Source: an uncultured Clostridium sp. (GTDB lineage: Bacteria; Bacillota; Clostridia; UBA1212; UBA1255). From it: a DNA stretch of 17,677 nt. The position numbers and the translations under genes were made by a program. Below, piece after piece: positions 1 through 7,425 of the stretch (position 1 is its first letter; every line of letters starts with the position of its first letter). The notes beneath the pieces were generated by a model. The model was given only the letters and a program-made list of their open reading frames with translations, did not search any database and had not been told where the DNA came from. The stretch lies in assembly GCA_900555605.1 (NCBI GenBank), contig USLW01000009.1, positions 1 to 17,677 of the forward strand. The letters are read 5' to 3'.

Positions 1-1656
1 AGCCTTCGCCTCATTCCAAAGCCCATCCAGCATGTTCAGGTCTTCATCGGAAATCAGTCCCTCAAACAAGGCAGGAGCCTGCACCACAAGATTAAAGCAT
101 TTGCCGCTGTCCGCAATGACCTTGTGCATATAATCAAGATACGTCTTTACGCTGCCGGCAGCTTTGCCGTAATATGCCTCCAAAAACTCCTGGGTATGAA
201 CCGCGATATCCGTATACGGATCCCAAAGCAGCTTTGCCAGCAGATAAGCCCGGAGCTCTCCGAACTCGCCGCTTTTGCCCTCCTGGTAATTTCCCTGTTC
301 AAAAACGCCCTTTACATGGTTCTCCGCAAAGAACTGAACCGTGCCCTGCAAAGAATTCAAATTCGGAAACGGACACAGATATTCTGCAAAATCCGTGGTG
401 TAATCCCAGATATAGATCCGGTCGCTGATGCGCGCCCACCGCTGAATATTGTTCTTGATTCCGGCCGAGCTGCCGCAGGTACCGATGGCATGTGCGCTGC
501 AGACACCGGTGCAGACGCGGACAATGACATTATCCCGCGGCACGGTTTTGCGCGGCGGCTCCACGGAATACTGGTAAGCCAGCGTATCCACCGCCACATC
601 CGGAAACTCCTCTTTAATCGCATCCGCCACTGCATTCACAAACCGGATCAGCGTTCCGGAATTGGAGCGCTCCTCTTTATTCACTTGATTGCACGCCTCA
701 CAGGTGCAATAAGAATTGATTACAAAGGAGTCATCTTGGGAAACGGATACGATTTTGGCGTTTGGATTTGCACGCAGCCATTCTTTTACCTTTTCGACGG
801 TAATCTGAAGTACGTCCGGATTGGTCAGGCAAAGCTGGCTGTAAAGATACTCGGACGTCCGCTTACCGTCAATTTCCGCAAAATATTCCGGGTGCTCCGC
901 AAAATACGTTTCCGCAGGCACCAGACAATGAAAGGTGTGAACAAAATGATCTCCCGCATATTCGAGTCCGTTGCCGTAAGCATCCGAAATGACCCTTCCG
1001 TTTTCACCGCTGATAACACTGCCGTTCAGACGCTGCTTTGCGCTCCAGACTTCATCGAATGAGCAGGTCCAAAACAGATCCCGGTATTCGAACACCGGTT
1101 TTTCTTTTGTTGTCTGCGTCGTATCAAGGGTCAGGGTTTCTGCCTTTGGGATCACTTCCGTATCCGTGCTGAAGAAACGGCAGCCCAGCTGTTCCAGAAA
1201 GTCATATACCCCGTAAAGCGTACCGCGCACCTCGCCGCCGGCAATCACCAGCTTTTTCCCAGACCATTTGATTTCAAAGCCGTCGCTGCCCAGATCGGCC
1301 CGATCCACCGAATAGGCGCCGCCGGCTTCCCGGTTGGTCTTTCCCACCAGAATCTCCAGTTCGCCCTCCGGCTCTGAGGCATCGTCCGCAAGCCAAAGCT
1401 CGGCGCCGGTCATTTTTTTCAGATATTTCTGCAGCTCCTTGGCCGCTGTTTTCTCCGAAGCAGATGCGTCCTTTCCGTAAATGATTGCGTAATTGCTTTT
1501 TCCCTCCCAAACGAGATTTGTTTGGGAGTCTGTCTCCGTCTCCGGAATCTCATAATGCTGGCGCTGCTTCTCACCGTCACACCCGTACATTGCCGTCACC
1601 CCAATCGCGATAAAAAGGATCAGAAAAATCCATTTGCATATAGATTTTGTGTTCAT
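1..1656 (-). CDS. DUF4838-family surface lipoprotein, glycosidase-like (3' end beyond window)
   Basis: The reading frame is open from the ATG at 1656 to the left edge, giving 552 visible residues; the C-terminus is missing. The start begins MNTKSICKW, continues with a hydrophobic stretch, and has a probable lipobox MYGC with Cys26, so a secreted lipoprotein is likely. Residues about 40-150 resemble the N-terminal domain found in alpha-glucuronidases and GH20 enzymes (IIYGKDAS, AAKELQKYL, ILVGKT). Next comes the DUF4838-type region, with QLGCRFF near residue 150 and a CTCEAC cysteine cluster at 317-322. I chose ATG 1656 because GGAG at 1666-1669 is 8-9 bases upstream; ATG 1662 lies too close. 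It follows the stop of the previous gene by 2 bases, so translational coupling is likely. DUF4838 proteins are thought to be glycoside-hydrolase-like; the substrate here is unknown. Family call is fairly sure, enzymatic role is inferred. Confidence 0.82.
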   Translation of the reverse strand, partial: MNTKSICKWIFLILFIAIGVTAMYGCDGEKQRQHYEIPETETDSQTNLVWEGKSNYAIIYGKDASASEKTAAKELQKYLKKMTGAELWLADDASEPEGELEILVGKTNREAGGAYSVDRADLGSDGFEIKWSGKKLVIAGGEVRGTLYGVYDFLEQLGCRFFSTDTEVIPKAETLTLDTTQTTKEKPVFEYRDLFWTCSFDEVWSAKQRLNGSVISGENGRVISDAYGNGLEYAGDHFVHTFHCLVPAETYFAEHPEYFAEIDGKRTSEYLYSQLCLTNPDVLQITVEKVKEWLRANPNAKIVSVSQDDSFVINSYCTCEACNQVNKEERSNSGTLIRFVNAVADAIKEEFPDVAVDTLAYQYSVEPPRKTVPRDNVIVRVCTGVCSAHAIGTCGSSAGIKNNIQRWARISDRIYIWDYTTDFAEYLCPFPNLNSLQGTVQFFAENHVKGVFEQGNYQEGKSGEFGELRAYLLAKLLWDPYTDIAVHTQEFLEAYYGKAAGSVKTYLDYMHKVIADSGKCFNLVVQAPALFEGLISDEDLNMLDGLWNEAKA

Positions 1657-1658
1657 AG

Positions 1659-2645
1659 TCATTTCTCCGTCATTTCACGGCGTCTTTTCCGCAGGAGCAT
1701 TCCCGATAATAAGCCCGCAAATCCTACTGCGATACAGCAGACCGCAGCGGATACCGGACCGTCTCCTGTTGCCACCGGCGGTTCGGGTTCCGGCGTGGTA
1801 TCGACAGGTACTGTGGTGGGCAGCGGCTCTTGGACTTCCTCCAGCGCAATTCTTTTGAAATACGCCGTGTTTCCCCGGACGCCGATCCCGGCGCAGAAGT
1901 CCTCTGCCACCAGCCTTGCGTTATCAATGGACAGCAAAGTCTCACCCGCGGCATCTTTTACTACGGCGGTTTTGTAAAAAGTAAACGGAAGCTCCAGTCT
2001 GCCGTCGTCATACCGGCCGGGATTCGACATGGCTACAGTCGCAAGCAGCTGATCGTTCAGGCGGATGGTAATGGTCTGGCCATCGTCCTCCATGACGAGC
2101 CGGTTGTACGCCGTGCTGTCAAATGTGCCATTATAGTTCAGCTTGCAGATGCTTGTGGAGATGTGCCTGCTGTCTTCCTGGTAGTTTTTGATTCGTAGAT
2201 AGATCCCATCCGTTTCAACTGCAATCGTCATACCGCTGCCCCCAAGTCCCATGGACCCGTTTGCACCGTCGTATCCATCCACCTCGAAATATGGGAACAA
2301 GTACTGCATCGTAATGCCGCCGCGGATAAACATTCCGAAACACCAGCCCAGGGGCTGTTCTGTCCGGAACTCCGTCTCAAAGGTATACGGTGTCTCCAGC
2401 ACCTTCGTAGAGTGCATATGTACATATCCATTCATATATAAAACGTTTCCGTTATTGCCGTCAGCCTGGATTTTTGCCGCGGTGGTCGGCGTACCTAAGG
2501 AATAATGCCAATCCGCCATTAATTCAGATAAATCCGCAATCGCGGTGTCCGCCTGGGCATCGTCAAAGGTCACGGCCGCCGTACAAAGCGGGCAGAGACA
2601 AAGACAGCTTAGCAGCGCAATACAGGTAATTAAAAACTTTTTCAT
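1659..2645 (-). CDS. Membrane-anchored secreted beta-sandwich (LamG-like) protein, paralog B
   Basis: A 328-residue protein. Residues 1-23 are a signal peptide ending in a CTA-type cleavage region. The body (about 25-265) looks like an all-beta domain of the concanavalin/LamG type, related in style to DUF1080 proteins. A Pro/Thr-rich linker (TTVPVDTTPEPEPP) follows, then ATGDG, a hydrophobic segment at about 297-317 and a basic tail RKRRRE. This is a typical surface anchor layout; the TGD before the membrane segment could be a degenerate sorting signal. It is clearly paralogous to the gene just upstream: compare YKTAVVKDAAGE with YKTAVMKNAAGE, IDNARLVAEDF with IDNARVLAEDY, and LLATVAMSNPGRY with LLATIALSNVGTY. 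A GGAGG site lies 10 bases before the ATG. No catalytic residues can be named. A glycan-binding or scaffold role is inferred from its neighbours. Confidence 0.85.
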   Translation of the reverse strand: MKKFLITCIALLSCLCLCPLCTAAVTFDDAQADTAIADLSELMADWHYSLGTPTTAAKIQADGNNGNVLYMNGYVHMHSTKVLETPYTFETEFRTEQPLGWCFGMFIRGGITMQYLFPYFEVDGYDGANGSMGLGGSGMTIAVETDGIYLRIKNYQEDSRHISTSICKLNYNGTFDSTAYNRLVMEDDGQTITIRLNDQLLATVAMSNPGRYDDGRLELPFTFYKTAVVKDAAGETLLSIDNARLVAEDFCAGIGVRGNTAYFKRIALEEVQEPLPTTVPVDTTPEPEPPVATGDGPVSAAVCCIAVGFAGLLSGMLLRKRRREMTEK

Positions 2646-2671
2646 TTTTCTTCAACCTCCGATTATTGATT

Positions 2672-3802
2672 TCATGATTTATTTTTCTTTTTCCGAACAA
2701 CGAGCACCACGATTATGGCAGCGATCACCACTGCCGCAGCAGCTGCCGCGATCCAGACAGCCAGGTGATTGTCCGCATCTGTTTCTGTGCCCGGCTCTGT
2801 TCCAGGGGCTTTTGTTGCCGCAGGCTTTATAGTTGCAGTCGCTGCTGAAACAGGCTGCGTAGCTTCAGGGGCCTCCGTCTGATCTGCCGGAGCCGTAGTA
2901 TTAGGCATCTCCGTCTGATCCGGTTCATCCGCTTTTTCATAGCTGATTGTTACATTATCAATATCCGCGCTGCCGCCGCGGATCCCGATGGCGGCCATAT
3001 AATCCTCTGCCAGAACCCGGGCGTTATCAATCTTCAGGATCTCTTCTCCGGCCGCATTTTTCATAACCGCGGTTTTATAGTAGACAAAGTCCAGAGGCGG
3101 CAGCTCCTTATCAACCTCGTATGTACCCACATTGGAAAGCGCAATCGTCGCCAGAAGCCTCCCGTTGATATGGATTACAATGCGTTCGCCTTCATCCGCT
3201 ATGGATATGGTATTGAAATTTTCCGCAGGGTTCAGATATCCTTCCACATTTGTAAAGTCATAATAGGAATTGGAGACATTTGAGCCGTCTGCCTGGTAGT
3301 TTTTAATATTGACACGAACCACATCCGCCAGCAGATGCACGCTGATGCCCGTTCCGCCGATTCCGGACTCCCCGTTCTTTCCGCCCCTTTCCGTATACCA
3401 ATCCCACTCATAAAAAGGAAACTTTTCGGGATTTCTGCCTGAACGGACAAAGAAGCCGGCAGCGGCGCCGTTTGCCGTCCGCACGTCGATAGAAAAGGGA
3501 TAGCCTGCATCAAAATAATCATATGAATAAAATTCATAGTAATTATCAATATGCAGATATTTTCCGGTATCATCTTCCGCCACCACGGCAGAACTGGCTT
3601 CAACCCCCTTTTCACCTACCCAATCAAATGCAAAATTCTGCGTATTTCCCGCATCAGTACCAGCCTCTTCATCCTCAAAGCTGCTGTCTGATGTAAATAC
3701 CGCGGCATTTGCCGCCGGACTGCCTGCAGATAATATCAGCAGTACGGCCAGAACCGCCGCCAGCATCATTTTCCGCTTCATACCATAAAATCTGCGTTTC
3801 AT
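2672..3802 (-). CDS. Membrane-anchored secreted beta-sandwich (LamG-like) protein, paralog A
   Basis: A 376-residue protein with a signal peptide (residues about 1-33, ending SPAANA), a beta-rich body to about 285, a long Thr/Pro/Ala/Glu linker (about 290-343), a membrane segment at about 346-368 and the tail RKKKNKS. It matches the next gene across the body (GFFVRSG against GMFIRGG, VNIKNYQADG against LRIKNYQEDS) but has a longer linker, so the two are diverged tandem duplicates. Tyr and Asp are abundant around residues 85-150, as is common on carbohydrate-binding surfaces. GGAGG lies 6 bases upstream of ATG 3802. The gene is 18 bases from the kinase-like gene upstream and 26 bases from paralog B downstream, so one operon is likely. 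No enzyme signature was recognised; the function is unknown. Confidence 0.85.
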   Translation of the reverse strand: MKRRFYGMKRKMMLAAVLAVLLILSAGSPAANAAVFTSDSSFEDEEAGTDAGNTQNFAFDWVGEKGVEASSAVVAEDDTGKYLHIDNYYEFYSYDYFDAGYPFSIDVRTANGAAAGFFVRSGRNPEKFPFYEWDWYTERGGKNGESGIGGTGISVHLLADVVRVNIKNYQADGSNVSNSYYDFTNVEGYLNPAENFNTISIADEGERIVIHINGRLLATIALSNVGTYEVDKELPPLDFVYYKTAVMKNAAGEEILKIDNARVLAEDYMAAIGIRGGSADIDNVTISYEKADEPDQTEMPNTTAPADQTEAPEATQPVSAATATIKPAATKAPGTEPGTETDADNHLAVWIAAAAAAVVIAAIIVVLVVRKKKNKS

Positions 3803-3820
3803 AATGTTCCTCCGTTTCTG

Positions 3821-4906
3821 TTATTCATGATTTTCCAAAGCACCCTTTGAAGGCACCTCTGTCAGTAAATGCAATGCTTTTTTAAAGTCCGCTCTTCCGT
3901 ATCTTTCAATGGCAAAATAAACCAGTCCGCCATATACTGCCGTACGCTCCGCTGCGATGCACCGCGCATCGGGAAGATATTGTTTAACATAGGCGGTAAA
4001 TGCACGGTACATAACCGGATTGCCGGACCAAGTGCTGCCGCAGGCGTATATATCCGGAGCAGATTGTGCTCGGTCAAAGCACAGGTCCACAAGCCCCTGT
4101 TCACGCGCCTGCATATAGATATAAATTAAATTCTGGATTCCTCGCGCCCCCATCTGATAAAGCCGATATGCGCTGAGCATCTGCCGCGCCATCAGCTCTC
4201 CAGCTTCTGTCAGAACGGAAATCGCTACCTGATCTCCGCAGGACGCAGCGCGCACCACCTGTCTGGAAAATGCCGTATATATCGGCCTGCGGTTAAGAGT
4301 TCCTTCCGGATACAGGATCTGTACCAGACGCACCGTATCCACCCGGTCTTCGCTTCTGCCCAGAGATTCGCAGAGAAAATCATATAAAATTGTTTTTTCC
4401 CCCCAACCGCCGATGGCCCGCGTGACCATATTGATGCCCCTGATTCCAATATATGTACTGCTACCGTCGTCTCCGATGGGCGTTCCATAACCGCCGGTAA
4501 CCAGAAAGTCATCACGCCCATTGTAGTACGCGGTACAGGAACCGGTTCCGGACAGAGCGACACAGCCGGTTTCCGACAAACTGCCGGCCAGCAGGTAGCA
4601 ATACTGCTCCGGCAGCAGAACGTATTCCTTGATTTCATAGCCGACCTGCAGGAAACACTCCTGCAGGTCGGACGGTCTGCCTACCAGACAGCAGTAGGCG
4701 CATTCAAATTGGCCTGTAAAGCCGTAAGAATACAAGCTCAGAACGCATTGTACAATTGCTTCGGAGATGTGCTGCAGAATGCTCTGGTACGGTTCAAAGT
4801 AGTTATTGATTCCCCCGCTGCATCCTCGCCCTAATATTTCACATTTTTCGTTGAACGCAAGGATCTCGATTTTGCTGCCTCCGCCGTGTACGGAAAGGTA
4901 AAACAT
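3821..4906 (-). CDS. BadF/BadG/BcrA/BcrD-type ATPase, N-acetylglucosamine-kinase-like
   Basis: A 361-residue cytoplasmic protein of the ASKHA fold. The phosphate-1 loop is at residues 5-12 (SVHGGGSK), the phosphate-2 region at 118-123 (LSGTGS) with GGYGTPIGDDGS at 138-149, and an adenosine-type motif ACGSTWSGNP at 288-297. Family members include N-acetylglucosamine kinases and activators of 2-hydroxyacyl-CoA dehydratases; no Cys cluster of the activator type is evident, so a sugar-kinase-like role is favoured. The oddity is His7, where the family normally has Asp (DGGGTK). That Asp normally helps bind Mg and ATP, so activity may be altered. I chose ATG 4906 because GAAGGG sits 11 bases upstream; GTG 4915 would be too close to it. 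It is first in the operon with the surface proteins and divergent from an AraC regulator, which suggests inducible expression. Confidence 0.82.
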   Translation of the reverse strand: MFYLSVHGGGSKIEILAFNEKCEILGRGCSGGINNYFEPYQSILQHISEAIVQCVLSLYSYGFTGQFECAYCCLVGRPSDLQECFLQVGYEIKEYVLLPEQYCYLLAGSLSETGCVALSGTGSCTAYYNGRDDFLVTGGYGTPIGDDGSSTYIGIRGINMVTRAIGGWGEKTILYDFLCESLGRSEDRVDTVRLVQILYPEGTLNRRPIYTAFSRQVVRAASCGDQVAISVLTEAGELMARQMLSAYRLYQMGARGIQNLIYIYMQAREQGLVDLCFDRAQSAPDIYACGSTWSGNPVMYRAFTAYVKQYLPDARCIAAERTAVYGGLVYFAIERYGRADFKKALHLLTEVPSKGALENHE

Positions 4907-4941
4907 CTGCGGCACCGCCCTTCAGGTTTTATCGTGTGTTC

Positions 4942-4970
4942 AGTATATGCAGTTCACAAACATGTCACAA
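4942..4970 (-). promoter_or_regulatory. Promoter of the kinase/surface-protein operon
   Basis: Read on the minus strand, TTGTGA (4970-4965) is followed by a 17-base spacer and TATACT (4947-4942), a good sigma-70-type arrangement. It lies 36 bases before the kinase-like start. The -35 hexamer is one copy of a TCACAA direct repeat, so a regulator bound there would meet RNA polymerase directly. Confidence 0.6.
4954..4970. repeat. Direct repeat TCACAA, 11-bp period, candidate operator
   Basis: TCACAA occurs at 4954-4959 and again at 4965-4970, starts 11 bases apart (about one helical turn). The second copy coincides with the -35 element of the minus-strand operon promoter. AraC-family proteins often bind direct repeats with near-helical spacing, and an araC-type gene starts about 110 bases away. 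Binding is inferred. Confidence 0.45.
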
Positions 4971-5021
4971 TGGTGCGTATTAACTATAGATTGGTCTTTT
5001 TTTGACATCGACCTTTTTTAT

Positions 5022-5038
5022 CGGAAACATGCCGGAAA
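5022..5038. repeat. Direct repeat CGGAAA, 11-bp period, candidate activator site
   Basis: CGGAAA occurs at 5022-5027 and at 5033-5038, again with an 11-base period. The first copy is exactly where a -35 hexamer would lie for the TATAAT at 5045-5050. The -35 is otherwise poor, so this fits an activator or autoregulatory site. The motif differs from the TCACAA pair near the divergent promoter. Confidence 0.4.
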
Positions 5039-5041
5039 TTA

Positions 5042-5050
5042 TGATATAAT
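5042..5050 (+). promoter_or_regulatory. Extended -10 promoter of the AraC-family gene
   Basis: TGATATAAT at 5042-5050 is a consensus extended -10 (TGnTATAAT). No good -35 stands 17 bases upstream (CGGAAA instead), which an extended -10 can tolerate. The expected start of transcription is near 5057. The gene's GTG start is at 5082. Confidence 0.6.
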
Positions 5051-5081
5051 AACAGCATTCTGAAAAAGGAAGTGATTTTGC

Positions 5082-6191
5082 GTGGTAACGCACCCGCGTC
5101 TGGCCGTAGCACTGATTCCGTTCCATGAGCTGGAAATTTTATTTAAGCGGTATTATGATGGACAAAAACAGCAAAAGCAAACCTTTGATGCATTTCTGGC
5201 CACTCTTATACCCGAATACCGCAGTAAAGTTACGCATATGCTCGAGGCGGAATGCGCCCACGAGGAAACGCGCACAGCGGAAAAGTTCAGCGGAAACATC
5301 GAGATTTATCGTCATAAACGCTACTATCCTTCTGCATTTCACAGCCATGATTTTTTTGAGTTTTTCTATATGCCGGACGGAGTTTGTAAAATTGAAATTC
5401 CCAACAAGCAGATTATTTTGAAAGAAGAAGACATCTGTCTGATTCCGCCAGGCATGTCCCACAAGATTTCGCTGTACAGCGATGGGATTCTGGTCAGCCT
5501 TTTAATCAAGCGCGACTATTTTATCAATTCCTTCAACAGCTTTCTGACGGAGCATAATCTGATGTCGGCATTTTTTACGCAGGGACTGTATATGAAAAAT
5601 GAAAATTCCTATCTGCTGTTCCATACCTACGGGGACGAAAATATCCGCAGAATGCTGGAAACAATTCTGCTGGAGTATATCACAAATAAAAAATACTGTT
5701 ATCTGCTGATGGATTCCTTTTTATCCTCGGCGCTCAACTTTTTGCTGCGGGATCATATCGACCGGGCAGAATATGAGACAAATATTTTAAATCAGGCGCC
5801 CTTGATTGCGGAAATCCAGATGTACCTTCAGGAAAACATACAGACCGCCACGCTGAAAAGCGTCGCTGCGCATTTTAACTATTCCATCGCCTATTTGAGC
5901 CGGATGATCCGGATGAAGGCGAATTCTTCCTTCTCTGACATGCTGAAAGCAGAACGGATCCGCAGAGCCTGCAGTCTGATTGCGAATACGAATCTTAGTA
6001 TTACAAAAATTGCGGCGCTTATCGGCTATGACAGTCAGCGTCAGTTTAATCGGATGTTTAAAGCGGAAATAGGCTGCACCCCCTCCGATTACCGGACGCA
6101 GCAGAACAAAAAGGACGATACAGAACAAACGCCGCCCCGGAACTCCGAAGCGGCGCAGAATCACAGCATGGATCTCAGTCTTTCGCAATAA
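5082..6191 (+). CDS. AraC-family transcriptional regulator with cupin sensor domain
   Basis: A 369-residue regulator. Residues 1-70 are an uncommon helical-looking extension. Residues about 75-140 are a cupin-type sensor (FHSHDFFEFFY with His87 and His89, IPPGMSHKI), expected to bind a small effector, often a sugar. The C-terminal DNA-binding domain at about 240-340 has two helix-turn-helix units: TLKSVAAHFNYSIAYLSRMI (257-276) and SITKIAALIGYDSQRQFNRM (306-325), closing with CTPSDYR. The start is GTG 5082 with AAGGA 11-12 bases upstream; no ATG fits. It is divergent from the kinase/surface-protein operon, a likely target, and convergent with the URO-D-like gene, overlapping it by 31 bases. 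The last 30 or so residues lie beyond the normal domain end and partly encode the other strand's terminator. Confidence 0.92.
   Translation: MVTHPRLAVALIPFHELEILFKRYYDGQKQQKQTFDAFLATLIPEYRSKVTHMLEAECAHEETRTAEKFSGNIEIYRHKRYYPSAFHSHDFFEFFYMPDGVCKIEIPNKQIILKEEDICLIPPGMSHKISLYSDGILVSLLIKRDYFINSFNSFLTEHNLMSAFFTQGLYMKNENSYLLFHTYGDENIRRMLETILLEYITNKKYCYLLMDSFLSSALNFLLRDHIDRAEYETNILNQAPLIAEIQMYLQENIQTATLKSVAAHFNYSIAYLSRMIRMKANSSFSDMLKAERIRRACSLIANTNLSITKIAALIGYDSQRQFNRMFKAEIGCTPSDYRTQQNKKDDTEQTPPRNSEAAQNHSMDLSLSQ
6121..6155 (-). terminator. Intrinsic terminator of the URO-D-like gene, inside the AraC gene
   Basis: On the minus strand the stem CGCCGCUUCGG pairs with CCGGGGCGGCG around an AGUU loop (6155-6130), followed by UUUGUUCUG. 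Two pairs are U-G and would be mismatches if read on the plus strand, so the structure is specific to minus-strand RNA. It begins 5 bases after the URO-D-like stop codon and lies within the last codons of the convergent regulator. Confidence 0.7.
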
Positions 6192-7279
6192 TATGCAACC
6201 AATTCAAACTTGGCATCCGGCGCGATTCGATGGTCCGGACAGGGGATATAGCCCCCTAATGCAATCAGGCCTAAAAGGCGTTCGACTTCCTCATCCACTG
6301 CTTTTTTATCCTTTGAAAACACGGTTTTATTCATTCCGCCCACGCCGCGCACCGCTTTGCCGTACTGCGCGCGCCACGGTGCAATATTCCCGCCCCAAGT
6401 GCCGTATTCAATGGGAAACATGGTGTTTACCCCGTTTTCCAGCCAGATCGGCACTAATTTATCAATACAGCCGTCACAGTCGAGAGAAACAATATCGATC
6501 CCGTACTGCTGCAGCAAATCCGTGATTCGTTTATAATGAGGTCCCACCTTTTCTTTAAAAACAGCAGGAGAAACCAACGGTCCGTTCTTAAAACAGATAT
6601 CCTCCCAAAAATGGGCAAAATCCACCTTGATCCCGCTCTTTAGGATCTTTTCGGTTACCTGATAGCTCAGATTTCCCATAGTGTCTATGATTTCTGTATA
6701 TAAATCTTCATCATCCACATATAAATAGCTCAGATGCACAACGCCTAAAAGGTTCCGAATGCTGCCGTACAGGGACCCGCAATGGAGTCCGATGGGGGTG
6801 TCCGAAGCGGCCTCCGTTGCCGCCCGGAGGCCCTCAATATCAACGCGGCGGCAGTCGTACTGCAGCTTCGGCAAATACAACTCTTCCCAGGCTTTCCGGT
6901 CCGTCAGCGTCGTACCGACCTCAGAAGGGATCGAGCCGGCTCCCGGTGTAATCCGAATGATGAGTCCTTCATTGTTCCGGAGCGTCCGCGCGCCCTGCGC
7001 ATCCACCTCCAGCACCTCCTCTTCAAAAAACGGAAATAAACCATTATTGCCGCCCACACAGGCGTTCCAGTTAAAATCAAAGCCGATTTTTTCCATAATC
7101 GCTTTGTCCCCCGGGCCGTTATCACCATATCGGTTGTAATTTTGGGCATCTTCCTGGGAGATATAGCCTTCCTCGGCCCACTTTTCCACGGTCTCGCTCC
7201 AATAGCCAAACGAAACGATGGGCATCTTTTCATATGGCTCGTAAAGCAGTACCGCCATTGCGTTTTCCTTTAAATTCAT
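6161..7279 (-). CDS. Uroporphyrinogen decarboxylase (URO-D)-superfamily protein, methyltransferase-like
   Basis: A 372-residue soluble protein of the URO-D superfamily, the TIM-barrel group that holds HemE and corrinoid or CoM methyltransferases (MtaA, CmuA). Visible family signatures are HFWEDICFKNGPLVSP (223-238), the strand VSLDCDG (264-270) and the C-terminal GGYIPCPDHRI (342-352). Arginine-rich HemE substrate signatures are not evident, so heme synthesis is unlikely. His223, Cys269 and Cys347 are candidate metal ligands by analogy, not proven. The start is ATG 7279 with GGAGGT 9 bases upstream; a GTG at 7288 would sit on top of that site. It has its own promoter and terminator. No corrinoid protein is encoded nearby, so the substrate is unknown; divergent members often sit in sugar-utilisation loci. 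Confidence 0.8.
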   Translation of the reverse strand: MNLKENAMAVLLYEPYEKMPIVSFGYWSETVEKWAEEGYISQEDAQNYNRYGDNGPGDKAIMEKIGFDFNWNACVGGNNGLFPFFEEEVLEVDAQGARTLRNNEGLIIRITPGAGSIPSEVGTTLTDRKAWEELYLPKLQYDCRRVDIEGLRAATEAASDTPIGLHCGSLYGSIRNLLGVVHLSYLYVDDEDLYTEIIDTMGNLSYQVTEKILKSGIKVDFAHFWEDICFKNGPLVSPAVFKEKVGPHYKRITDLLQQYGIDIVSLDCDGCIDKLVPIWLENGVNTMFPIEYGTWGGNIAPWRAQYGKAVRGVGGMNKTVFSKDKKAVDEEVERLLGLIALGGYIPCPDHRIAPDAKFELVAYYCERLRSML

Positions 7280-7313
7280 AAACGCCACCTCCGGTGATAT
7301 GCAATTTCAATCG

Positions 7314-7332
7314 CATTGATATTTCATTGATA
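7314..7332. repeat. Direct repeat CATTGATA, 11-bp period, in the URO-D-like leader
   Basis: CATTGATA occurs at 7314-7321 and 7325-7332 (TATCAATG twice on the minus strand). With the -10 at 7345-7340, the repeats would cover about the first 20 transcribed bases, a position typical of a repressor operator. A related GATTGAAATTG follows. The binding protein is unknown. Confidence 0.45.
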
Positions 7333-7339
7333 CGGTGGC

Positions 7340-7400
7340 ATTATATCCTACCTTGCCGGAGGCAACAAGGAAAATATTTTAATTATTATAAAAATATTTT
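7340..7400 (-). promoter_or_regulatory. Promoter of the URO-D-like gene with A/T-rich upstream element
   Basis: On the minus strand TTGTTG (7368-7363), a 17-base spacer and TATAAT (7345-7340) form a good promoter. Directly upstream of the -35, 7371-7400 is 30 bases of only A and T, containing AAAATATTTT twice (7371-7380, 7391-7400). That is the place and composition of an UP element that contacts the polymerase alpha subunit. Confidence 0.65.
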
Positions 7401-7425
7401 GCTTCTGCCGCCATTTCCCGCAATG

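Noticed and set aside
124..1062. A 312-residue open frame on the plus strand
   Set aside because: It lies opposite the DUF4838 gene, has no ribosome binding site and no recognisable domain. The minus strand gives a continuous, domain-bearing protein across the same bases.
5002..5007. A perfect TTGACA as the -35 of the AraC gene
   Set aside because: It lies 37 bases before the TATAAT at 5045, too far for one promoter, and the bases 17 further on (AAACAT) are a poor -10. The extended -10 explains the start better.
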